Shown one piece after another: positions 33,216 through 45,542 of a DNA stretch of 64,000 nt. How positions within the stretch are numbered: the stretch's first letter is position 1; every line of letters begins with the position of its first letter. The position numbers were made by a program, and so were the translations under genes. Source of the DNA: Arachis hypogaea (taxonomy: Eukaryota; Streptophyta; Magnoliopsida; Fabales; Fabaceae); contig NC_092044.1 of assembly GCF_003086295.3 (NCBI RefSeq), positions 7,094,843 through 7,158,842 of the forward strand, in the 5' to 3' direction. The notes beneath the pieces were generated by a model, which did not search any database, was not told the origin of the DNA, and was given only the letters and a program-made list of their open reading frames with translations.

Positions 33216-33543
33216 ATCACAAACAATTTGCTTACATATGAATATGATTTTAATTAAATTAATTAATTATTTGATGTAGTCTATCTATAGTAATAACATT
33301 TTTTTTAATATTCTTGTTATGGGGTTATTTAAAAAAATGTTTAAAATATTTTTTAAATATATTTTTTAATAATTAAAATTTAATACATATAATTAATTAA
33401 ATTGTATCAATTTTATCAAAATTAAATCAAATAAATTAATTTAACCAAAAATTTAATAAATTATATTTTAAATTAATTTAAATTAATATTTTTTTATAAA
33501 TAAATAACTACAATATTATTTTTATTATAAAAAATAATTAAAA

Positions 33544-33544
<1 letters not shown>

Positions 33545-33614
<70 letters not shown>
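33545..33614. repeat. (ATT)n microsatellite
   Basis: About 23 ATT units in AT-rich spacer. Confidence 0.95.
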
Positions 33615-33615
<1 letters not shown>

Positions 33616-33880
33616 ATGTACAAACGTTTTTTAACTAAATTCAATTAATTAAGTTGGTAAAACATCCGTATACGTTTGTACATATAGTATCACTGTAAAT
33701 TAAATTATGATATTGCCTAAAATAAGTTTCGAATTTCTAAGCGCGAATTAAAATAGTTTTTAATCTTTATAAATAATCAAATAAATCACTCAAATTAAAT
33801 ATCATAAATTTTTTATTTTTTTCTCTAATCCAAAATTCTGTTATTGCAGTATTGATATGAACCGTTAAGAGTCAACATGA

Positions 33881-33956
<76 letters not shown>
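33881..33956. repeat. (ATT)n microsatellite, second array
   Basis: About 25 ATT units, 270 bases after the first array. The sequence between the two arrays shows no gene. Confidence 0.95.
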
Positions 33957-34547
33957 TACTTTGCTTGAGTACGTATACGTAATCTATCTGTGTTGATATA
34001 TAATTAAGGTGTTTGTTTCGGTAAGTTGATAAATTCATATATGCCAATATGTTTAAAATATAAACAAGTAATAATTAACTATGTAAAATTTATTTTTTAT
34101 ATTAGTATTTAATTTTTTTTAAAAAATATATATTATATCACCATTTTTACTATAATATTTTTTTAATTAAATAAAAATAAAAAATAATTTTTATTTAATT
34201 TATAAAAAGTATTAAACATCCTTATTTTATTCAATTAGACAAAAATATCCTTCTAAATCAATCAAATTTTAGAATTCAACTAATCCTAATTTTATATTTT
34301 CAAATAATTTAAACAACAAAACAAAAATATATCTAAAAAACAAAAAAAATCAAAATTTTTCGTTCAACTGAATTTAAAAACCCACTCGATCTCTCTCATC
34401 TTTCTCTGGCGTCACACTCAAACTCTCTCTCTCGTCTCCGGTCACGTAACCAAGGTCGTCGTCCCTCTTCTCGTCTTCGAAACCTTACTTAACTAAGGAT
34501 TGAAAACTCTATTTACATAAATGTCCAATTTTCTTTGGAAAAAACAG
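33957..34547. other. AT-rich spacer with a CT-rich leader-like patch
   Basis: Mostly AT-rich. Bases 34380-34500 are CT-rich and resemble a plant 5' UTR ahead of the exon-like block at 34548. Confidence 0.4.
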
Positions 34548-34845
34548 GTGTAAAAGATTTGGAAACTGCATTGCATAACTACAAATCAATTTCTGTTGAT
34601 GCTCCTGAACAAGCAAGTTGGTCTGTGGCTGAAAATGATCGATTTGAGCCTGCCTTAGTGGAGGTATTTGCTTCTTGATTCTTGAATGCTTCTCATCTTA
34701 AATTTTGAATCTAACTTTCCAGTCACGTGAATTTTTTGGTAGTGCAAGAAACTAGTTGCTGAAATTGGGACAATGATGAGTGTTCAAGTTATTATTATTG
34801 AAGGATCAATGATCAGTTCAAACCCCTACTTTTCAAGTTCTTAGA
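34548..34845 (+). pseudogene. Two unrecognised exon-like blocks
   Basis: Block 1 (34548-34663) follows AAAAACAG and ends GAG|GTATTT; it encodes VKDLETALHNYKSISVDAPE and ASWSVAENDRFEPALVE. Block 2 (34743-34845) follows GGTAG and encodes CKKLVAEIGTMMSVQ before a TAG. Frame, splice sites and composition look like a real gene fragment. I do not recognise the family. No confident further exon follows on the same strand before 36630. Confidence 0.4.
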
Positions 34846-36240
34846 GGCGTGATTTCACTGTATGTGCTTTGTGATTAAGTTGCTTAAATTCAGGATTTTG
34901 TTTGTCACATAACTCTGATGCCTTGAATCACTTCAATAAGCTCTGTTACTTGACAAGAAATAAAGGAACTGAAGAATCTATGATATCTTGAAATTAAACC
35001 AGTATAATAGTGATATGATTGAGATTCTGTTCTCACATATGAAATGCAAATAGACGGTGTAAATTTTGGTGATTTGAAATAACTTCATGCTATCATCAAC
35101 ACAACAGTTTGCTCCTTTTTTATCCTACTAAACTTTCATATATGCAGTCATCTTTTTATTCTTTCTGAGAGGGAGGTTTTATTCTTTGGAGATGAAATAT
35201 ACTTTGTTTTAAATTAAGATTTCTTTTATAGTGCATTCTTTCTTCTTTTTTTTTTGCCAAAAATTTAATTTATTCAGTTAGAAATCAAGGTAACAAAGTA
35301 ACTCCATTGAAGTCAAAACTTATTTATTTGATATCTAATTATTAACATGTCTCCCAATTGATTATTTCTAATTCATAGGTCTCTAAAACTGTACCTGTAA
35401 AAGCGTCCGATTTGTGAAGATCATGTTTTTTTTTTCACTTGAAGGCATATATTGCTTTTATCGCATACTGGATTCCTTCCCGTTACAAATTGATGTAATT
35501 CCTAGGATACATGTGATTATTGTTTTATTCTCACTGAGAACTTGTATGGATATGTCCCTTTTTAAAGATGGTGGAAAGCAGATGCACAGGCTGAATTTGC
35601 CGCTTTAATTGCAAAGATAATTTATAACAATGAAATTAAAGGATTGATTGTCATGGTTAAATTTATAGTTTACCTCTTAGGTCCTAGATATCTTAGTATG
35701 TTTTGTTTTATGTTGCTCAAAATCATTTGTTGCATGAACCATTCATATATGTATCTTTCCATATATCTCATTATCTATTTTCTTAAAGGTGTTGTTTCTT
35801 TGATGATTCCATCAATATCATTGTTTATTGTTAATCCAACACTTTGTTTATGTAAAATAAATTGAATACTTCTAGATTTGGGTAAAGTGGGGATAGAGAC
35901 GACAGTTCATTCCCCTGAACAAGCTAGGTAACTTAATTGATAATTTTTTTTATAATAGATAAGTTGTTCATTCCTTTTTTGAATTGTCCTGTTATATTTA
36001 GGTCTTCCTAGTTTGTGATTAGTGCAACAATTGTCAGTGATTTGACTTTTAGGTTGGATAGTACCTAATTTTGTTACAAAGTAGAAATTTGCTTCGATTC
36101 ACACTTTCATTGTATCAACTGATCTTTTCACTCACATACAGCTCATAACAAGCATGCCAGTAGCATTTGTCATAGTATACGTAATCCGTAGCTAATTAAA
36201 ATGCAGATTTTGATTATTTGGGAAGTCTTTTCTTGAACAC
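34846..36240. other. Intron-like AT-rich DNA
   Basis: No confident exon. Short patches at 35540-35640 and 35876-35930 look coding-like but lack support. The stretch may be intron or captured non-coding gene sequence. Confidence 0.35.
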
Positions 36241-36259
36241 GTTTTATAAAAATATATTC

Positions 36260-36392
36260 CTCTTGCCTCCATATAGGCTTAAAAGCTTTCGCCTCTTCTT
36301 GTAATACATCTCTGCGCGTTGCGCGAATGAGTCTGCATCTTGTTCAATTAATTTGAGCATTGCCTGTGTCTTCTTATTATGTTCTGCCATTA
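36260..36392 (-). pseudogene. NAB (KIP1-like/NETWORKED) domain exon fragment
   Basis: The minus strand after ATGGCAG (about 36393) encodes [20 protein letters not shown] followed by [12 protein letters not shown]. This matches the central helix of the NAB actin-binding domain of plant NETWORKED proteins, where LIEEDADSFAxxAEMYY is the signature. Only this exon piece is present, on the strand opposite to the neighbouring AAA-ATPase exons, so it is a stray gene fragment. The usual KRPEL motif reads KRRKL. Confidence 0.65.
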
Positions 36393-36818
36393 AAGAAAAC
36401 AAACACATCAATCCATTTTCTTTCCTTTTACCTCTCAAAATTAAAACGCATAGACACCATACATAGCAAACTGAAAAGTGGATTCTAGAAGAAAAATGAG
36501 AATATTAACTTGAAAAGTAACAATCATTATTAGTGCTTGCTACATGTTATATGATGTATACTCAATTTTATGATTCTAATTGTCATAGTTGTTAACTTGC
36601 ACTTATTAATTATTATGTTATTTTACCAGCATCCAGTATGGTATTGGGATCTTACAATCTATCCAGAATTAGTCAAAGAGCCTAAAGAAGTCTCTTAAAG
36701 TGATTGTTATCAAGTTTTGCTACTTAAATTGTACTTTTATCTTCTTGTGCTGGTAGTCGGTTCCCACTTTATTTAGAAAAAAAGGCAGCCCGGTACACAA
36801 GCATCCCACCGTAACTTA

Positions 36819-39800
36819 CGTTGCGTTTGTTTGATGTCCGTGTCTTGCCAAGACATAGATACAGTGAGACGTGTCTATTATTTGGATTCTGAGACACAGA
36901 AATAAGAAGGACACGGTTACACACAAGAACACACAAGTTACATGTATTTCATGTCTGGGTAAAATGCTGAGACACGGATGAAGGGCGATGGACACGGATC
37001 AGTATAAAAAATTTCAGACGATTTTGTCCTTGTTAATTTTTTGAAATTCCAAAAGGGTCCCCTGTTTATATCAAACCCTAAGCAGTGAAAATTCCTTGTG
37101 TAGTTGTTCTGCATCATCGAAGGTGTATGACTGCCGCACAATGTCTACGTTTCCCGCTGACTCTCTTCTCCGAATACTGCATGCTATGCTCTGGTTGCGG
37201 TGATCTTGTGTTGCTACTCTGCCATCTTTGCGTCTCTATCTGGTAGCCACGTTAACCTCAAACCCCTGCTGCGCGTTGAGTCTTTCATCCTCCGCTGCTG
37301 CAACATCTGCCCTCTCGGTGTGCTTTGCCTCGTTGTCTCTGGTATGTTTTCTTATGTGAAGTTTCTTCTTTTAATTTTGATTATTGATCAGATGGGTTAT
37401 GTTGATTAATTGCTAATCCAGAATTTGGGTATGTGGACAATTGAATTGTATGTAAACCTGGGTTTTTGGGTATTATTCATTATTTATTTTGTTTTCTTCT
37501 GAAATCTTCAATAGGCAATGGATAATCTCGGTGGTGGTTGTTTTAAATGCATATTGAAGCTTGATAAGTTATTTTTTCTAATTGAAGAGGAAAAAGAGTG
37601 AAAAAAGCCATCTGCCTAATTGAAAGAAACTTATCATAAGTTAGACTTTATAAATTGTTGTCACCATCAAACATTTTCTGCTCAACTATGCAGCAAAATC
37701 CTCAAAAAGAAAAGAGTTGTAGAAGGAGTTGTTGCTGCTGTGATAAATAAAATTTTGTTACTGATCTGTTGAGCTTATTAGTGCTGATTGTTGATAAAAC
37801 TAGTGATAAAAATGTTGCTCTAATTGCTGATTAATATGTTAATTAAATTGCTTATGAAATTATTAATAGGTGAGCTTTTTAATTATTATCTATTGAAGAA
37901 TGCTAGAGGATAATTTACTTGTGTTGTGTTTATAAAATTGCTTATCAAACTGCTTACCAAGTTGTTTCCTATCATGATTTGTGTTATGTGGTTGTAGAAA
38001 TTATTAGGATTTTTCTTTTATGTATTTACTTGTTATTGTTTCTTAGGAAGTGATGATGGATCGTTCTGAACAAATTAAGCTATGTGTTGGATATTACTGG
38101 ATTATGAGAATGCAATGAAAAGTTTCCTGGATGTGGTCTCACTGTGAAGCACATCAGAAACAAACACAAGCGGCTGAAAGAAAAATATATGTTTGTGGCT
38201 GAGATGTTGGGTTGTAGTGGTTTTGGGTGGAATTCCGAAAAGATGTGTGTTGAAGTGGATAGTAAACAAGTACTGGAAGCTTGGGGAAAGGTGTGATCTT
38301 AATATTTTTTCGCATCTATTCATTCTTCTTACAAGTACTTGCTCGTCTGAACATGTAATTGTTGGCTTTGTTTTATGTTGTACAGGGTCGCAATGTTACA
38401 CTCTACACTCCAAGCAAGCCTTTTCCGTTGTTCGAACGTCTTGGGAGCATTTTTGGCAAGGATAGAGCTACTGGTCTTGATGCATGCAGTGGAAAAGATG
38501 CTGAAGAAGATGTCACACCGGGCTCTACATTTGCTACGGCCACATCTGGTGGCTTGGGTTTAGGCGGTGACGATGTTGACATGGAAGATTTAGCAGCTGC
38601 AGAGAGCGAACTACCCAATACCTTTTCAACCTCATTTGCTTCATCAAGTGAGAAAAATCTAGGACGTCACACTGCAACTAAAAAAAATCAATGATGCTGC
38701 GGTCCTATCAAACTTAGCAGAAACTTTTAAATCTGCGGTTGAGGATCAAGGAAAGCATGTGCAGGTACTAGCCAATGCAATGTCTGGTGTTAATGAGCAA
38801 GTGAATCTTGGCCGTACACTGAAGAGTCTTGGTTTCACTACAATGGAGATCGTGCAAATTGCAAAAAAATTTGTGCAGAATCCAGAATTGAAGGCAACCT
38901 TTTGGAGCTTAGACGAGGAAAAGGAAGCATTCGCACGAGATATAATGGACAACTTTTAACTATTGTTAATGTACTTGGTTATCTTAATTGTTAATTTATT
39001 CGGGTGTATTGCTAAACTTATCAAGATATTTTGCAAAACTTAGTAGGGTCTTCTGGTAAACTTAATAGAAATCGCAGGGTTATGTTATTTTTTTTCTTAT
39101 GCTGGACAAGTGACGTATACTAGCTACATTGCAACTCTTTTGTGCATTCTGTTGAATTTTATTGAGTTTTGCATTATGTATGTTAATATTCTGCACTTAA
39201 ATTATTTATTAGGATTCATTTACTTGTATTGTATAATTTTGCCCCAAAAATTATGCACTTCTGTAGCACTTTCAGCAAATTTTGCTTAGTATGTGATGAT
39301 TTTCTGCTATTCTACACTTTTTTGGCACAAAATATACTCTTATAAGTGAAAAAAATATATTCTTAGCTAAAAAAATCAGCAAACCAAAATAAATATCAAA
39401 GAAACCACTTTTCATTGAATTTTCAATTCATACAAGTTCATTACAAGTGAAGGATCTAACAAATAATTGTGTATTTCCTAAACCTATGCTAATATAACTC
39501 TTATGCTATTCTTAAAGCAACCAGTAGCTATGGGAATAGTTTCCTTGTCCCTGCAGATGTACTCTTTGGGAGACCAAGACAGCTTTAACAAAAATAGAAA
39601 TGGTTATCAAGAATTGGAAGCTGAGTTGTAGTCCTGAGGAATATGACTAAGAGATCTTGGTTGATGGAGGATGTATACAGATTTTGTGAAAATCAACATG
39701 CTTGATGGATAGATTGCTATGACTAACCACGACAATGCCTACAACAAACCTGCATATAGAAGTAAATGGGAATTTAGGAAACAGTTATATCATCCGTAAA

Positions 39801-41325
39801 AACTTAAAAAACAGCAAACTACAATGATGGGAATAATTCAAAGATTTGATAGATATGATTATCACTAAGCAACAACAAGTGTAAATGCCTTTTGATTGAT
39901 TCAATTGAAAGCTATCTATATTTATACAACATAGAAGATGCTTGCACAAAAGCCAAAAAACCTAATAGAAATCAAAGCATCAGTTTTAGACTTTTAGATG
40001 ATAAATAGAGAGAAAAAGGTATCATGAACATTTCATCCAATTCTGATTTAACAAGCTAGAAATTAAAAAGATGTTTCCACCAACATTGATTAATTATTTA
40101 TCTCAACATATATAGGAAATAATTGCGAAAAGAAGAGTAGGCTTACATACACTAATCCTATTAGAAAAATGGAATGCATCATGCAGAGACACAAACAAGA
40201 TTTTTGAGGTTTTAACCATAACACCTATTTGAGTATTATTATGACTAATTGCATTGCAATATCTGCCAATATTAAGAGATAATAAAAAGACAATAATAAA
40301 AATAGCAAAAAAATTCAGATTCAATTTAAGAGATAATATCAAATAAGTTTCTTAATCCTAATGCTTTTGGAGAATTCTTTGTTTCCTTTATGCAGTAGTA
40401 TTTTTTGAAATCATCCCACAAAAAATCACATCAAATGAGGTGGTTTCAATCAATTCTTATGATAATAACAATAATCACATGAAAGCAATCAATTTTATTT
40501 TCTCTCTGTTTTCACTAATATCGTGAAATTAAAAACAAACTACTGAAATTCCTAACTAACAAATTGCCCAACTTGGAGTTAGTGTGACTAAAATCAGATA
40601 GAAAAACAAAACGGAATGTGAATTCAATTTGACATTGGGTTCTTACCTCCAAGGGTTGTGTGGGAAACCTGATGCTAGTCACAAATGTGGATTAAATCAG
40701 AGACAAGTCCATATAAGGGCTTCCCAACCACTGGAAGATCAGCTGAATCCGGGAGAATTTGGAGTTTCGAAGGGTCCACATTGACTCCATACTTGAACCC
40801 GATATACTAAACCCAGAAACAAATCATCAAACACATGGTAACAAAAGTGGATTTGCGAACACCCACACAACAATCAAGAAGAAGAAGGAGAAAAGGAAAA
40901 AAAGAGCAGAAGAAGAACCAGAGAGATTCACCTCGAAGAAGAAGAATCCTTGACGAGGAGGAACCGCACCGAAAAGATCCAAGAAAAGGTGAAGAATGAG
41001 GACGCCAACTAAGGAGAAGAGAGATTTCTGGGGATAGAGGGGGGAACCCTCGAACCAACTTAGGAAAAATAGGAATCTGAATAGCTTTTGCTTTTTTCTT
41101 TCTTTTAATTATTTAATTTTTAATTTAAATTAACAGGACAAAATGGTCATTTTCAATTAGGTAGTGTCTTGTTCTTTGTAAACCAAACATAATATTAGAC
41201 ATTATACTAATAATATGTCTATCATATCCAAACAGCATACATGAACACAAATATTTTATGTCTATGTCTCAAATGTCTATGTCTCAATGTCTATGTCTCA
41301 ATACATACACAAAACAAACGCAGCC
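36819..41325 (+). mobile_element. Harbinger-like DNA transposon with only the Myb/SANT ORF
   Basis: The ends are similar inverted repeats (CGTTGCGTTTGTTTG at the left; reverse complement of the right GGCTGCGTTTGTTTT), flanked by TTA at 36816-36818 and 41326-41328, as for PIF/Harbinger. Both subterminal regions repeat GTCTATGTCTC/GAGACA motifs. The only coding region is the Myb/SANT-like ORF; I see no DDE transposase, so it is probably non-autonomous. 39000-40640 within it is AT-rich with no gene. Confidence 0.7.
38120..38959 (+). pseudogene. Myb/SANT-like protein of the Harbinger-like element
   Basis: Exon 1 (about 38120-38299) encodes KHIRNKHKRLKEKYMFVAEM, then GFGWNSEKMCVEVDSKQVLE, the Myb/SANT-like fold found in Harbinger ORF1 and related plant proteins. 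After an intron with acceptor TACAG at 38381-38385, exon 2 encodes FPLFERLGSIFGKDRATG, a Ser/Thr/Gly-rich linker and, after a frameshift in the A run near 38680-38687, a helical tail ending at 38959. In this superfamily the protein assists DNA binding and nuclear import of the transposase. The first helix of the domain is not clear, so the copy is probably decayed. Confidence 0.65.
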
Positions 41326-41785
41326 TTAGGGTCCGGGAAGGCCCACACCCAAAGGGTGTAATGTACGCAGTCTAATTTAGAATTTAGCAATTTATGAACA
41401 CTTGATTCTAAATCATCCCCTTTCTTGTGTTGTTTGATTTCAGAACATTGTAACAGAAAATGAGTTTGCAAAGAGGCTTTTAGCTGATGTTATTCTACCT
41501 AGTGACATTGGTGTTACTTTCGATGATATTGGAGCTCTTGAAAATGTCAAAGATACGCTGAAGGAGTTAGTGATGCTTCCATTACAAAGGCCTGAGCTCT
41601 TTTGCAAGGGGCAATTAACCAAGGTTTACCTAACTTACATATTGAAATGCATTTTGTTGCTTAACTTGTATTTTTGCTATAGATGTCTGTTCGAAGTTAG
41701 AGTTATCATTGGTCCTATTATTTCTTGATTTTTCTTTGGTTGAATTGCTGATTGGTTGATGTATGATGCCTTTAATGCCCCTATT

Positions 41786-44565
41786 TTTTTTTGAAAGAGA
41801 AGCTCAACACAACAAGCTAAGTGGAGCATAGAGGATAACAACATAGGAATAACAAATAAACTAATGAAAAATAAGCAAAGCAAATAAAACAAACATAGAT
41901 ATCCCTTTGTCATCTCTCGCATTGCCATCAACAACAGAAATAGTCTGCACCTAACCACTCCTTGTTGCTCAGAAAGGACATGTTGATAATCTTTCCAACC
42001 CATTTTCCTTTGTTCTAAAAAATTCTCCAGTTTCGTTCCAACCATATGTTCCAAATGATCGCACAAAAGCACACCATCCATCTCTTGCTCTCCTCTTTTC
42101 TATTTGAGATCTCAGTCCAACTTTGGAAGTGCTCCTTTACCGTACCCGGACAAGCCCATTGCATACCAACATATGATAACCAAGCACACCATACCTGTTA
42201 AGAAAAACTATAGCCAAGAAACAAGTAGTGGCCACATTCAATACCATTATTACATAAAACACATAAAGTATCTTTTTTGTGAATGACCCCAAACCGACTC
42301 AATCTCTCCTTTGTATTGACTTTGCCAGTCAGGGCGAATCAGACAAACAACTCCACTCTAGGTGGTACAAGACCTTTCCAAATAGTCCTAGTAAAGCTAT
42401 AGCTTGATATATCCTCCGAGACCATTTCCACCTGCAACACCTGCACAAATGAGTTATTAGAGAAAATTCCTTATTTATCATATTTCCAAACAACTCTATC
42501 CTCTCTTCCATATTCAAGTTTGACTAGCCTCAAAGTGTGGTGAAGTTGGTTCACTAGATCCAACTCCCATTGGAATAGTTCTCTCCTCCATTGGAAATTT
42601 CATATCCAAACTAACCCATCCCAAAACCCATAATCCCCTATTACTGATCCTATTTGGTTTGAAACTGAGAAGAGCCTTGGAAAGCGATCTTTCAAAGAAC
42701 CTCCATGAATCCAAACATCTTCCCAAAACCGAGCTCGTCTCCCATCACCAACCTCCATGAATAACCCAGTAATCATCTTATGTCTGACTTCTTAATTCTT
42801 GAACTGTAACTGATAAATATCCTTCCATGAACTCCCCCGAATAAGTAATTCCTGTGAGGACAGAAGCTCATTTGGATTCAGGTTGTTACAGGAGAAGACC
42901 ACCTTCTTCCACAATGAACACTCCCCTTTAGAGAATCGCCACCACCATTTAAACAGAAGAGCTGCGTTTCGTATCATAGCATTCCCAACTCCCAACCCGC
43001 CTAACTTTTTAGGAGCCTGTACCACTTTTCACTTAACCAAAGCCATATCATTCCTCCCATCCTCTTTACTCCATAGAAATATCCTCTGCAAGTAAATAAG
43101 TTTCTCTGCAATAGCCTTTGGTATCTTATACACGTTCAAATAATAAACTAGAAGGCTATTCAACACAGATTTGATAAGCACCAACTTACCGACCTTATTG
43201 AGTACCTTGGCTTTCTAGAGGCTAAGCTTCCCCTCCACTTTGTCTATTACTAGCTTCCACGTCTTAACCATTCTTGGGTTTGCTCCTAGCGAGATGCCCA
43301 AATATTTAACTGGAAGAGTGGCTTGCTTACAGGCCAACACAATGCACATACGTTGTACTCACTGCTCGTCACAGTTAATAGGAATCAAGCTAGATTTATC
43401 AAAAGTTAATACTTAAACCTGACATCAACTCAAAGCAATGAAGCAGTCTCCTGTAATTCTTGATTATCTCTTCCTCTGGAGGACAGAATAAAATAGTATC
43501 ATCTACAAATTGAAGATGCGGTAACTCAATATGATCTCTCCCAACTAACAACGATGATATGCGATCGTTTCTAACAACCTCTCCAATCATCCTATGTAGG
43601 ACATCAACAACAAGTACAAACAAAAATGGGGATAGAGGATCACCTTGTCGCAAACCCCTTTCCATCTTAAACGGCTTAGACAGCGAACCATTTATCAATA
43701 CTGACATAGGGCACATACTGATACGCTCCATAACCCATCTCCTTCATCTTCGTCTAAATCCCATCTTCTGCAATACAAGGTCTACAAAACTCCACTTGAC
43801 CATGTTATATGCTTTCTGGAAGTCTAGCTTTATTATTGTCGCTTCTTTCTTCCTCTGTTTGATCCACTAACCGTTTAACACACGATAAGGGTCCCATCAT
43901 GAATCTTCCAACCCTTGACAAACGCACTCTGCGTCTCACCCACTAACCCTAAAATAACATCTCTCATTCTCTTAATCAGCATCTCGAGATTACCTTATAT
44001 ACACACCCTACTATGCTGATCGGACGCAGATCTTTGATTTTTTTTTAGCACCTGTAAACTTAGGGGCCAGCGCCACCCAAGTGACATTAGCATCTGGCGG
44101 CAACGTAGAAGATTGGAAAAAGCCCAGTACTATTGCCGTGAACTCCGAGCCAATTTCATTCCAACATTTCTTTATGAAATTCATGCTGTAACTGTCACTT
44201 TCTGGAGCCTTCTTGAAAGATTCACAATTCCACACTGCCTCTCTAACCTTCTCAGGTGACGGTAGCATCTCTAAAGCAAAAGCATCCTCCTCGCTAATCC
44301 TTTCCACCAAACCATCTCTGAAACCCACGATAGGAGACCTCTCTTGATGATATAAGCCCTTATAAAACTCCTTGACGGCAATCTTAATAATCCTAACTTG
44401 ATTCTTTATCAATCTTTCATTAATAACTAGAGTATCAATCCTATTATTTCTCCTTCTCGCAGAAGCTAAGTTGTGAAAATATCTCATGTTTTTATCCATG
44501 TCCCTTGCATGCCTCGACCTCGACATCTGCTTCCAATGTAGTTCTTTCATCAAATATTTATTAAT
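41786..44565 (-). mobile_element. LINE (L1-type), 5'-truncated, minus strand
   Basis: A T-run at 41787-41796 marks the poly(A) end. The minus strand then carries a Cys/His and Trp-rich 3' domain, a KKLGGLGVGNAMIRNAALLF block (about 42990) and the RT domain. It begins about 44565, where it abuts the hairpin cluster; the endonuclease end is missing. A target duplication is not clear. It sits in the intron after AAA-ATPase exon B. Confidence 0.82.
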
Positions 44566-44589
44566 GCAAATATTCATGTATGTACTCAA
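43399..44589 (-). pseudogene. LINE reverse transcriptase, broken
   Basis: 44589-44011 encodes the segment before and into the RT (MRYFHNLASARRRNNRIDTL). 43731-43399 encodes the catalytic part with GLRQGDPLSPFLFVLVVDVL and the active-site loop QFVDDTILF. The two parts are in different frames with a gap of disrupted sequence, so no enzyme can be made. Confidence 0.8.
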
Positions 44590-45272
44590 ATTTTAAATAA
44601 AATACTCTACATAATTAATAATAATTTAAAAATTTAAAAAAATTATTTTATTCCATACAAAAACAGTTTAAAAAAGAAAAAATGAGCTAACAAACTATTT
44701 GATTATGAGACTTTTTCAAAATATTATTCATGAGCTATCAAGAATGGGTTGAAGAGTATTATATAGAATTCGAATTGATAGCTTATCAATATTTTGAAAA
44801 AGTCTCGTAATTAAATATTTTGTTAGTTTTTTTTAATGCATGGAATAAAATATATTTCATTTTATTTCTAAATTATTAATTTTTTAATAAATTTATTTAA
44901 ATTATATCACAAAAAAATATTTTATTCCATGCAAAACAATTTAAAAAAATGGATTAAAAGATGTTAGGAGTACTATCAAAATTTGTAATGTCCTAGTGAC
45001 TTAGGTAAATACATGCATGTACTCAAAATTTAAATAAAATACTCTACATAGTCTATAATAATTTAAAAATTAAAAAATATATATTTCTATCATTTACTTA
45101 CCCAAGTCACTGGGATATTACAAATTTTTACAGTATTCCTAACATCTTTTAAGCCGTTTTTTTAAATTGCTTTGCATGGAATAAAATAATTTTTTAATTT
45201 TTTAATTATTATTGATTATATAGAGTATTTTATTTAAAATTTGAGTACATACATGAATATTTGTATTTAAAT
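44566..45272. repeat. Nested fold-back cluster
   Basis: The outer arms are about 44566-44626 and 45212-45272. Two further hairpins lie inside. One has arms of about 41 bases (44687-44728 with 44793-44834). The other has arms of nearly 60 bases (44958-45016 with 45096-45155). A related decayed copy continues to about 45500. This fits several MITE-like elements inserted into one another; no coding sequence is present. Confidence 0.75.
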
Positions 45273-45542
45273 TTAATATTTTTTTAATTGCTTCGCATGA
45301 AATGAAATAATTTTTTTAATTTTTAAATTATTAATTATGTAAACGAGTATTATTATATTTGAAATTTGAGTAAATATAATTTTTAATAAATCTTTTTAGT
45401 AAATTTATTTAAATTATACCACAAAAAAATTTTATTCCATGCAAAATAATTTAAAAAATGACTTAAAAAATATTAGAAGTACTGTAAAAATTTAGAATAG
45501 CTGATGCATAGTAATATTTGTAATTCGAATCAACATGCTTCA

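Larger units (their letters stand above)
36776..41376 (-). repeat. Au-type SINE 3' part, split by the Harbinger-like element
   Basis: The two halves are 36776-36818 (GGCAGCCCGGTACACAAGCA, then TCCCACCGTAAC) and 41329-41376 (GGGTCCGGGAAGGCCCACAC and AAAGGGTGTAATGTA). Joined at the TTA duplication, they read as the reverse strand of the plant Au SINE tail. The tRNA-derived head is missing, so the copy was 5'-truncated before being interrupted. Confidence 0.65.
36630..41623 (+). pseudogene. AAA-ATPase gene fragment (two exons, premature stop)
   Basis: Exon A (36630-36699) encodes IQYGIGILQSIQN, then TAG at 36670-36672 where family members have Glu, then SKSLKKSLK, ending at a GTGATT donor. Exon B (41444-41623) follows GATTTCAG and encodes 60 residues, among them NIVTENEFAKRLLADV, GVTFDDIGALENVKD and LKELVMLPLQRPELF, ending at AAG|GTTTAC. 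They match consecutive exons of plant spastin/ATAD1-like AAA ATPases, just before the Walker A exon. Walker A, Walker B and all later exons are missing. The intron between was enlarged by a Harbinger-like insertion, and the following intron contains a LINE. Confidence 0.8.

Noticed and set aside
41786..44565. Target duplication for the LINE (TTAATGC on both sides)
   Set aside because: Seven AT-rich bases with imperfect placement, and the right copy lies within the hairpin arm; too weak to claim.
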